NCBI RefSeq assembly: GCF_029227915.1
Contig: NC_079877.1
Location: 18,646,851 to 18,710,850, forward strand
DNA length: 64,000 nt
Reading direction: 5' to 3'
Source of the DNA: Hydractinia symbiolongicarpus
Taxonomy: Eukaryota; Cnidaria; Hydrozoa; Anthoathecata; Hydractiniidae
Position 1 is the first letter of the stretch. Each line of letters opens with the position of its first letter. The notes below the pieces were generated by a model. The model had not been told where the DNA came from, ran no database searches, and saw only the letters and a list, made by a program, of their open reading frames with translations. Shown one piece after another: positions 54,138 through 64,000 of the stretch. The translations under genes and the position numbers were made by a program.

Positions 54138-57100
54138 CTAGTATAAATAAAATAATCAGAAGTTGAGAATTGAAAAACCATATTCTTTTTAATATAAGTC
54201 AGTGCTAGGCAAATGCTGAGGCAAAAGCAGATGTTATACAATTCTTAATTCTTATCAGCAATTTTTTTTCAACATGGTTTCTTTTAAGTTAGATGTGACC
54301 TAAACTTACAAAACTTTTTGCCCTTGTTTTCTTTTTTTCACTGTTCATGTGTGTGGAAGCATGCGATTTAAAACAGAATATAAATTGCTAATGTTAAACA
54401 CAAGGTTGCCAACGTGTAACACAAGGTTGCCAACATACAGGGCAAATGGCATTCCACATCGCAACATAAAATAAATTGAATTAGAAATAATCAGTCAAAT
54501 AATCAATATAAAGCAATAATCAGCTACAAATTGTACAATAATTCCTGAACTGGCTAAAGTGTTAACATGTATTTATTGTCATATATAACAAAAATAAGAG
54601 AATTATTATTATAGCAGAGGATGGAAAGTTGGTTCAAGATTGGAGTGGTGATGTGAAAAATAATTGGAGGTTGCTTGCACATTTTTTTGCACCAGCGTAA
54701 GTTTAATTTAGTGTCTTAATGGAAGTTTTTACCTGTTAAAATGTGAAAAGAGAAATGAAAAGTTTATATTTTTTGAGTGTGAGAAGAAAAATGAAAATTA
54801 TGACGGTGCTGTATATTTCACCAAACACCAAAGTGAACTTTCTGGAATTTTTGAGCATGATTCTTACATGTGAGCACAAAATCACTCAAACTTGGGCTGC
54901 AGTCTTTAGTCTTTATAAATGTTTACATGTTGATTTCATTCAGAGACCACTTTTTAAAATTTATTGTTGCGGATATAGGCCAAGAGAATTTTGGTGTATG
55001 TTCTACTGCACGCCCAGGGTAATTATAGCATACATGCCATTTATGGCCATGCCTGCAATCTACATCTTAAAAAATTAAAACATAAAAACGTAATGCTCAC
55101 CACAACTAATGCAAAAATTGAAATAATTGATCAGATTTTGTCTGATGTCCCTACTTCATGATTTAATGATACCAATTGTCCAAAAAATGACAAAATTGCA
55201 ATTTTTGTAACTCTTGCCTGTTGTCTTTTGTATCAGCTGTTTTCTGTTGTGGGACAAAAATACAATATTTTGCCTACGAGTGCATTAAAAATACATAACA
55301 GCACATTTAGTTGATGAGAAGTTTCTCTATATACTTACATTGTACTGCTTTGAGCATTTTTTGTCTTTTATAATTAAAAAATTATGTTGTTGATCTGTGT
55401 AAAGTAAAAATTGTTTTTTGTAGGTCTTGCTGATACTTTTATTACAAAAAATCACTTAAAAGTAAAGTAGAAGCAAGAATGGCCCCTACATGTCAACTTT
55501 TTTTTGCCATGCTGCATGGGTATGATACTTACTGTGTTTTTGTATTTATCTATTAGACACCAGTATGCCAAATTTATAGGTTCGGTACCTCTCAGAAGCT
55601 TCTATATTGCCTATTACTCAAAACTAACCCTTGCCCCCACATAAAAAATTATCTTATAATCATATAATTATTATCATATAATCAGTAAAATATAATAACA
55701 TTTTGTTAGGATTATCCTTAGAACTGAAAACTTACAACACAACTTTATTTCATCAAGGGCAATTATTCTGTAAATTTTGAGCACTTGATACTCAATTTCC
55801 CTATTTTTTAGATTTTACCGGATAATTTTCAAGCAATTTGTTTTAAAAAGTTCTTTACAATTTAAGTAATCTAATTTTCAGCAGATACTGGTATTTTGTA
55901 CAAATAAAGCCACAGAAAAAAAAAGACTTGCATGACATTTGCGAGAGTACGAGTGCAGAAATTAACCAGTGAGAGTGCAACTAATTTACCTGAGTACAAC
56001 ACGAGTACAATTAAAATTATATTACACATATTTTTTGTTAAACATATATACTCTCAAGGAATATTATTTTTTACTTGGAAGTGTACTCACATGTACAGTT
56101 TTAAGTTAAACTTTGTGTTTCTGAAAACACTGCATAATTGTGGACAAACAAGTTTAATTTAATTTTTTTGGGAGAGACGTAAGTTAAAAGAAATTAAATT
56201 TTATTTTCAAATTGCCTACAAAATTACGCGGTTAAATTATTCAATGGACTTTTTTGTAAATTAATGATCAAAACTACCTTTCTGCATTAAAGCAGGGCTC
56301 TAAATAAAAAAATAGTACGTACATAGTACGTAAGACAAAATTTCAGGTTAAAATTCAATAAATTGAAAGTAACAGTGCAATGTTATTTTTCACACTTTCA
56401 GAGCTTCCTTCCTCATGTGTCTACTTTTTTTGCCCATTTTGTAAACACTACGCTCCCAGAACCAAGGCTTTTCTAATATGCTTCCACATTCGTCAGTGGC
56501 AAGGTTCAAAATCAAAGCAGAAAACACAGAGACTGTATATAGAAGAAATTTAATTTGTAACTTTGTACATTAAAAAATTAGCCCCGGCTATAAGCTAGAC
56601 ACTTTCAAATAAATAATTTATCACTTCTATAAGTATTCTTGAAATTGAGTACCTAAAAGGCTATTAACACAGTGGAAAAATAATAAACAACTACTACATA
56701 ATACGCGTTCAAGCTCTAAATGGTGTCAATTCAAGCAAACTTAGTGGTTGAAGGCATGAAATAAAGTTATTATCCACTGTAATGCTTTCAGCGCTCATAA
56801 AAATTTCAAAAATGTTTGACTTTTGAAACGCATAATTTAGCATAATAATTTTTTTTAGAAAAATATCTAGCTGTGCTTTGACATGGCCAACTAAAAAATC
56901 ATTGTTTATATAATTTTTCAGATATTATTGAAAAACAGTATGCGATTTCTTTATTTGTGTATCAATAATAGTTAATATAAAAGTTTTTGTTTTGTAGCAG
57001 ATGCAACCATTAAAGAACTAAATTAAAAAAAGAAATTTAAAAGGTGAATTAAAATTATTGTTTTGAATTTTACTTTAATAAAAGAAGTAGTCGCAAGTAC

Positions 57101-58160
57101 TTCAACTATTGCACACTTTTGTTACTTAAAAATTTACCCTTGTTTATTATACTCGCATTGTACTCATTTATTAATACTAGTACTCCCTAAAATGTACAGC
57201 TTTGCTCGCTATCAGCACTGTACAGAATAATAAATTAAAAACACCAAGTAATAAAACTGGATTAATTAATCAATTCCGGTGACTTATAGGCTATTAACAA
57301 TTATTTATCAAACAAATTGTATATTATTGAATATATAAGTTTTTGTTCTAAAGGAATAATTTTCGTAAAGAGTTGAAAAGAGTTTGCCGAGACAAAAAAG
57401 TTTTAAAAACCACAAGAACAAATTTTGGCAATAGAGTGTTTTTCAGATTAAATCTTATTTTCTGTGCACATTGGACCTGTACTAATCTCTTCTAGTAATA
57501 AAGATATAAAATCTGTGTCTTCTTTTTTTCTAGTGTTTAATTTTCAGCTCCAACTACATCTAAATTTCAACTACGGTTGAATGTGCTTATTTTTTCACAT
57601 TGTTTCAAGCCCTAATGTTCTTTTAAAAAATAAGGAAAATGTATGGTCAGATTTATGGATAATGATGAATAGGATTGGAAAAAACACATGACTATTTATA
57701 AGAATCATTGAAATCTGTTCTAATTTTTTAATCTTACAGCCTGTGCACAACATCAAAAAGACTTGTAATTTTTTTATATAAAAATCAGTGTTTGTGCTCC
57801 TTATATGGAGCAGTATAGTTAAGTTTAATGCCAATTGAGCCAGAGAAAAAAAATGACCACAAGCCATCATTAGCTTGAAGAGAATTTAAATCATTGGTTG
57901 TTCTTTTTATGGCAAAAAATGATTCTATAATGGATGGTTGTTCTTAGTTATAAAAACAATAACTTGGGCCTGCATTTCTCATTTTATTTTTATATTTTGG
58001 CAAAATCTGAGACTTGTTTTCTTATAAAAATTTTCTAACAAAAAAGTATGTAGAAAAAGTTAATGCCTTATGATTATTATTATTATCATTATTCCAAATA
58101 TTTATACAGAATATAGCCACTTCAGTGTAGGAAACACTGTTATCAATGTGAGTCCTGTGT
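54138..58160. other. Mostly non-coding sequence
   Basis: One exon-like stretch lies at 54616-54690 (plus): acceptor attatag, frame EDGKLVQDWSGDVKNNWRLL then AHFFAPA, donor gtaagt. No neighbouring exon was found. Nearby, GGTTGCCAAC-type words repeat at 54404 and 54424. Otherwise AT-rich, with scattered TA-rich tracts and no recognised gene. Confidence 0.35.
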
Positions 58161-58164
58161 TCGC

Positions 58165-58334
58165 AATGTATACATTAAGTATACACTGGTAATACCTACC
58201 CAACTTCTCTCACATGGCATTGGTTGACCCGTAGCTGTGGTAAAGGCACTCGCTAAACATGCCCACACTGTGGACCGAACCACGAACCTTGTGATTGAGA
58301 AGCGAACTTCATAACCACAAGGTCACGCACCACA
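58165..58334 (-). repeat. tRNA-derived SINE fragment
   Basis: The reverse complement starts GTGGTGCGTGACCTTGTGGT and carries a B-box-like GGTTCGGTCC about 50 bases on, the layout of a tRNA-like SINE head. A body follows with GAGTGCCTTTACCACAGCTA then CGGG, a core seen in many invertebrate SINEs. It is too degenerate for a functional tRNA. Confidence 0.6.
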
Positions 58335-58602
58335 AAATAAAATTTCTTAATAATTCTAGACTCGCATTATTTTGTTTTAAAATACGAAAGAATTCAGGCT
58401 GAGATCTTACTTAAATCCTCAGGTACAACAAGTTGGGTTTACCTGAAAGACTTGGATCAGAAATTTCCAATGAAAGTTTACGTGACTCCAGATATTGCTT
58501 TTTGAATATTTATTTTTCTTGCAACTCAACCTTAACTTTAAATTTTCTTCATTAAAAAATTCTAAAATAGGTGTTGTGTTTTTTGGCGGCATGTGACTTT
58601 AT

Positions 58603-58980
58603 TACCGTAATGCTTTGAGTAGACGCCCAGGGCGTTTATTTAATTTTCTGACATTTTTGGGGGGCGTTTATTAAATTTTTTACACTAAGTCTCTTATGCA
58701 GTTTTTAAGGATTCCCATAATATAGATTTTCACAACAGAAAATAAAAGATATTCACATGTTTTAGAGAATGAAATTCAAAAGCGAAAAACTAAATTTCCA
58801 ACCTTAAACGATGTAGGAAAAAAGTAAATATACTTTTACTATCACCTTGAATAAACGCCCCTTATGAGGGAGAAGCGTCTATTCAAGGACGGCGTTTATT
58901 TAAAAAATGACTGAAAAGAAGGGTCATCTATTAGAGGAGGCGTTTAATAGAAGGGGGTGTTTATTCAAAGCATTATAGTA
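58603..58980. mobile_element. Mariner-like MITE, 378 bp
   Basis: TACCGTAATGCTTTGAGTAG at the left is matched by the inverse of the right end (TACTATAATGCTTTGAATAA). Several GGCGTTTATT(A/T)AA words lie inside in both orientations. The TA at each end fits a TA target site. No coding capacity. Confidence 0.75.
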
Positions 58981-60099
58981 CGTAAGATTTATGGCTTTAA
59001 TGACTTTTATAGAAAAATATGTATGGGAAATAGAATAATGACTGGTTGGTTTTTATTAACGTTTTTAATAAGTCATGCAGTATTATGCTTTAAATACATT
59101 CCCTAACAGACCCTGTAAAGCTAAACTAAACTCTTCATAGCAGCTATACAGAGTATTACTCCATATAGAAAGCACACTCTTCACATCACCAATACATGCT
59201 TTTTCAAGTGAACACTTGGCTTGATAAAATGGCAAGTCAGAAGTTATATTAAAATGTAAATAGCTTTATAAATAGCTAGCTAGCCAAATGGATGTATAAA
59301 ACATTATATTACACAGATTGTTAGCTATAACATCTTGTATCTCAATATCTTAGAGTATCATTTTAATTATTATGCACACAACAATCCAGTTAAGAGCATC
59401 TCTAATTAGTCAATAAGCAAGTCGAACTACTTTGACAAATGCGTTTGCCATACAACCTTGTAAGCTCTGTTACAAATGTAAATCTAAAGCTCTTGTCTTG
59501 CAAGCTGAATTTTGATACCCACAACAAACTTAGAATGCATGACTCAGTTCACCTCAGCTAGCTGTATATAACAATACACTACAGAAAATTGCAGCAGTTT
59601 ATTTTTTCCCCACTTTATTAGAGTTAGTTTATGTTAAATACAAGGTCTTAATGTATGTGCAAGTTCATGTAACTGCCATGACAAAAGTTAGACCTGGCCT
59701 GTCAATTGTCAGGGCAGCATGTCAAAAGATGAGGCAATGCGTCAAATATGGGTCACCATATTTAAAGATGGTTCTTCCTGTCTATAGATTGGTCTTGTTC
59801 AAGTTGGGTCAGATAGCACCCTTCCTTTAGTCTGCTAAGGAGAAAGGACATACACAGCAGGTTAATGTGTTCATCGCTGATAATTTTTAACAATCTTTGT
59901 GAAGATTGTCAAATTGTTTTAACTTAAAAAGGTTGAATAAATTCAGAAATAAGTGTTGAGGTGCAGGATTTAATTCAGCATTATGGGAAAGAAGAAGGAA
60001 ATACTCCTAGAATGGTAAAAAAAAATACTGAAAAGAAGTAGACAGCTGGATGACACTAAATAGCCTCAAAATTTTCTTCTGGCACTACTAATCCAGCTG
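58981..60099. other. Intergenic
   Basis: No gene, RNA or repeat family was recognised. GCATGTCAAAAGATG / GCGTCAAATATGG-like words near 59715 hint at a short diverged repeat. Confidence 0.4.
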
Positions 60100-62085
60100 T
60101 TAGCAGACACAATCTATTGAAGGCTCCTATTGAGACCAAAAGTGTCAAAAAACTAATTAGTTTACTAAAACTTAATAAAGCTACAGGCTTGGACAGAATT
60201 GGTTCGTAACTGCTAAAAAAAAACAGGTTCGTCTATTCTGCCAACTCCTATGAAATTTTTTAAAAAGTTAGTGTATGAGCAAATTTCTTATTTAATTTCC
60301 GAGCACAACTTCCTAAATGACAGACAGTCCCGATTTCAAAAAGTCTTTCCCACAAAAAAAATTTATTCTTACTGAGCTTGACCAAAAAAATCTTTGTTTG
60401 TGCTTTGCTTATTGAACTTTTGACACTGTTGATCAAATTTTGTTACAAAGGCTATGGTGTTGTGGCATCAGAGATGCTGCCTTTGACTGGTTCGAGTCCT
60501 AATCAACAGGCCGAACGCAGCTGACTCTTGTAAACAACACAAGATCATATCTGCTTCATGAAGACGCTTTTGGGGTGCCGCAGGGACCTGTGTTGGGCCT
60601 CCTGCTTTTTCATTTGTACATTGATGGCAATACAATAATTATTTCATCCCATAAAAACTTGGATACTCTTGTCTCGCAGGTTGAGTTAGAACTTTTGCAA
60701 GTCAACCTCTGGCTGAATAATACAAAATGACTATTAATACAGACAAAACTGAAACAATCTTTTTCAGCAACCACAGCAAGTTAAAAAAAGTTAAGAACAA
60801 AACTACCAACTATATATGTGGAGCGATAAGTTAAATATCTCAGGGTAACATTTGATAAAAAAAATGCAATGGGAAGGGCACATTAATGATATAAATAAAA
60901 AATACCAAATAATCTCAAATTAGAACAAGAAGCCCTGGGGGCTCTAAGAATTTCCACTCGCTACCAAAACATTTAATGACAACCTGCTAATTTGTTGTGT
61001 TATCGTGCCAAACATTCAAAGGGGTTTGGTGCATGAAGCTCTGAAGATAAAGCACACAAGTGACATTTTATCTTACAACAAACGCAAACAAAACGAAACG
61101 TGTCATAATAAACTCACATTTTAAAAGAAATTGCTAACAAAAAATACAGCCTATCATTCATAGTTGAAAGTCTTCCGATTGAAACGTTTATGGTCTTAAA
61201 CGGCATTTAGTTGACAAAAAATCAAAATTTTGATGTGACCATCATATCATTTTCAGCATACTTTTTTTATCAACTGTGCCAATTTTTGTCGAAAATAAAG
61301 TAGTTTTAATTTTTGAACAAATTTTGGCCTGAAATGACATTTAGGTGACAAAAAATCAAAATTTTGATGTCACCATTATGTCCAGCATACTTTTTTTGTT
61401 AACTGTGCCAAATTTTGTCGAAAACAAATAGGGGGCTTGGGTACGAAGTTTATTTCTGTGACGTTGCAATTGACCATTTGGGACAGGGATAGTTAGTTAT
61501 TCAGTGATACCAATTATCCTCTCAGAGGAACGTGAAATCCCAGGGTCGGTTTTTTCTTAAAAAATGCCACGAAAGAAAAAAACGACGGTTTTAAAGAATT
61601 TTCACGCCTTCGGGCGCGGAAATTCAACCATTGCATCTTATTTAACACCTCACCAAAAAACCTTTTAATTAATGCACTTGTCATGCCATATTTCAACTAC
61701 TGTTCCTCAGCATGGGCTTGAGCCACCCAAGGTAGATTGGGAAAACTAGAGAAATGATTAAAATGTATCCATACCTTTCTTGGAAAAAAGGAAATATTCA
61801 TTGAAAATTTACTCACAAACGATGTCATGTCAGATTTCAAAACCATTAATTACATTGCTTCTGATTACATGTACTCAAAATTCCTTTTGGCAAAAAAACT
61901 ATCACCAAACAAGAGAAGCTTCAAAAAACAGGTTTACACTTCCCTTGGTCAACACAGAATTTGGCAAAAAAGCCTTCCCGTTTAGAGCTGCAAAAGAGTG
62001 GAACAATCTTCTAGAACAAGTGACTTGTAATGGAAGTCTGCTTTCGTGTAAGACTTCCATCTCTAATGTATTTGGCAAATTCTAA
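60100..62085 (+). pseudogene. Heavily decayed CR1-like LINE
   Basis: Scattered blocks in order: KLISLLKLNKATGLDRIGS (60150), DTLVSQVELELLQVNLWLNN (60663), INTDKTETIFFSNHSKLKK (60730), ALVMPYFNYCSSAWA (61674), NYIASDYMYSKFLL (61850) and GKKAFPFRAAKEWNNLLEQ (61971). The catalytic box is not recognisable. A 134-bp tandem duplication separates the last two thirds. Confidence 0.6.
61204..61471. repeat. 134-bp imperfect tandem duplication
   Basis: Copies 61204-61337 and 61338-61471 share CATTTAG(T/G)TGACAAAAAATC, a TTTTTT(T)ATCAACTGTGCCAA-like block and AATTTTGTCGAAAA. Each copy also contains the palindromic ATCAAAATTTTGAT. Confidence 0.8.
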
Positions 62086-63240
62086 TGGAAATCACTTTTT
62101 AATTTATGTTTGATTGAGTTGAGGCAATATAAAGTTTATCATTTTTTGTTTCTTCTTTGTTGCAGTAGCCTCAGTGGAAACAATCCACTAACTATAGGTT
62201 TTTGTGATTTTCTGGGCTAACCACTTTAAATAGTTATTATTTCTCCCCTCAATGGCGGCACATCCAGATTCTACAATTACAAACCTCTACTTGGCTTATT
62301 CCACAAGCACTCACTTGATCAAATCCCAAACAACCGACTACGTAATTTGAAAGGATCACTATGCACTAATATTCAGGCCATTTTGTAAGATTTTAGGTAG
62401 GCGTGCAATGAAACGCGCACCTCTATTATTTGTACGCACATGCGATCTTAAAAAATTAAATTTTAAAGAAGCAAAAGTAAGAACAAAATTGTTTTGGCGT
62501 GGGGAATATGCGAAGACCAAGTTCCAACAAAGTTCCAGACCGGGAATTTCAACCCATGGTACAAAAATTGTGAGTAAAGTCATTAATTAAACTTTGTAAT
62601 TACTTGTGGGACAAACAATATTTAATGTAAATGAAATTACGACAAGTTGAAGCGTGGCTAATAACGATATTTAACATTTCAACACTAAGGACGGATCACA
62701 AAATTCCTTACTAAAATAATATTCCGTTGAGGAATGTCTCTACAATCGTTTCACTTTTTATACGAATTGAAATGAATTGAAATGAAACAAATTTTTAATT
62801 TACGAAACAATTAAGAAACGATTTAAAATAAAACAAAATTTGTGAGTTAAAAAATGAAATGAATGGGAAACGATTTGGAAACGATTTAGAAACAAAGTTG
62901 TGAAGGATTTAGAATCAAACTTCTGAAACGAATTGTAAAACAATTTTTTTTAAGCCTAATTAAAAAAAAATTAAAACACAATAAAAATCGATTCTTAAAA
63001 ATGATTCTAAACCAGGCGGAGAATCTTAAAGAAGCTGTTACTTCAACATCATTTATTCATATGTTTATAGTTTTTCTTTGAATTGGAAGATTTAGATTGG
63101 TTGTTGAAAAGTTATCCAGACAATGAAAACTTAGTGTCTTTATTTTTTTGTATGTTTTCTAAAAAAAACTTTCTTATTTGAACATAGAGTTTGTTTTGAC
63201 AAACATGTATTTCTATTTTTTGTTTTACTTTTAGAAATGC
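62086..63240. other. Intergenic, low complexity
   Basis: 62740-62960 repeats (G)AAACGATTTA(G)AAAC and GAATTGAAATGA words. No coding exon was recognised. An overlapping pair of open frames at 62359-62590 on both strands has no homology. Confidence 0.4.
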
Positions 63241-63461
63241 TGAGCAAAATAACAATAAACCGCAGTGTCCTCAAAAATAATCCAGAACTTGTGCTGTGTA
63301 TCAGGAGCTTCATTGAGCAAGGTTCAGCTGTCACCCACCTTAGACGCAGAAATGATACAATGTAAACTAACGGAGTTACAGTACATTAAAAGATATTGTT
63401 CGTCACGTTAAAAGTACAATGGGGATAGACGTAAGGAAAGACATTGTCCACAGACTTTAAG
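63240..63461 (+). pseudogene. Possible 3' exon of an unrecognised gene, broken
   Basis: After acceptor-like acttttag (63227-63234), ATG at 63240 starts MLSKITINRSVLKNNPELVL, SFIEQGSAVTHLRRRNDTM and a stop. Two frames on, TLKDIVRHVKSTMGIDVRKD then IVHRL and a stop look like its continuation. The mix of basic helices suggests a small DNA-binding tail, but I do not recognise it. Confidence 0.4.
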
Positions 63462-64000
63462 CTTCCCCCTTTTAAGAGGTTAATTGATGCACGTGTTTCA
63501 CCAAAACACAACACTGCTGAAAAAAAAATCACATTTTTATTACACCTCCACTTAAGTAAGTCTTTGGTTCACTTACTTAAGTAAGTAAACCAAATGGCAA
63601 CACTTTGTAAAGAAATCACTCTTTTTTGTCTGTTGACAACAAAAATAAAGTGAAGCAACAAGTCGTCGAAGTAAAATGTGTAGGTTTTACATAAACAGAG
63701 ATGTCCAAGCTATGATGACCATGATTTTCGAAAAACAAAAGTAGGTCGTTCACCACCAAGAGCCTTTCGATTTTACGATCTGCGAATATTATGTCTAATA
63801 AATAGATAAATCTTATCTAAGAAAAAAAAAGTTACTTGTAAATCCCTTTGCACAATTTTGAAACTTTGAGTGCAACTATGCATATTTATTTAAAAACTTT
63901 AGAATTAACTTCATGATAGCTGAACCTATAAAATTAGCTACAAATAGTACACATGATAATTGCAATGCGATAAATTAAAAACGATTTTGAAACGATCTAC
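63462..64000. other. Window end, nothing recognised
   Basis: A short palindrome, ACTTAAGTAAGT...ACTTACTTAAGTAAGT (63551-63587), is present. No gene or repeat family was seen. Confidence 0.4.

Noticed and set aside
54743-55078. Plus-strand frame of 111 codons
   Set aside because: Cys/aromatic-rich random composition, no homology, no splice context linking it to the exon-like stretch at 54616-54690.
58165-58334. A functional tRNA gene
   Set aside because: B-box and A-box-like words exist, but the cloverleaf arms do not pair well and a SINE body follows.

Overview
The window is animal DNA: AT-rich, intron-dense and packed with degraded transposons. The mix of elements (an ISL2EU transposon with a THAP transposase and a YqaJ/SWIM partner, 2A-leader Helitron-like genes, HIRAN fragments, several LINE clades, long AAT/ATT microsatellites) suggests a cnidarian, most likely a hydrozoan. 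That is inference; no marker settles the species. All gene models are splice-site and reading-frame models made by eye.

The backbone is one very large minus-strand gene, recognisable as centrobin (CNTROB, daughter-centriole coiled-coil protein). From its last exon at 4798-4920 to exons near 49.3-54.1 kb, about 24 exons with good splice sites join in phase. The string RRK/HCEEH..., the block EQLAVAI...MINQLDKTLA.VV.GW and the terminal tryptophan all match the family. Its introns hold most of the other features: an apparently intact ISL2EU transposon (6466-10167) in the last intron, RT fragments and a hammerhead-like motif at 13-15 kb, a pogo-like transposase relic at 20-21 kb, and a Tigger-like element (21738-24569) with antisense HIRAN coding sequence inside it.

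A 23.6 kb intron (25662-49288) contains a Helitron-like gene with a 2A-like leader that is split by a LINE, an unrecognised multi-exon plus-strand gene (34.5-40.7 kb; helical N-terminus, OB-like region, acidic stretches, two zinc fingers), a TTAA-flanked miniature element, another pogo-like relic, ubiquitin-protease and HIRAN fragments, and two LINE remnants, one interrupted by a patch of the other.

Left of centrobin lie the C-terminal exons of a HECT ubiquitin ligase (plus strand) and a spliced DD(34)E integrase-like gene (minus strand). Right of 54 kb the sequence is mostly non-coding, with a tRNA-derived SINE, a mariner-like MITE, a worn LINE and a possible 3' coding remnant near 63.3 kb.
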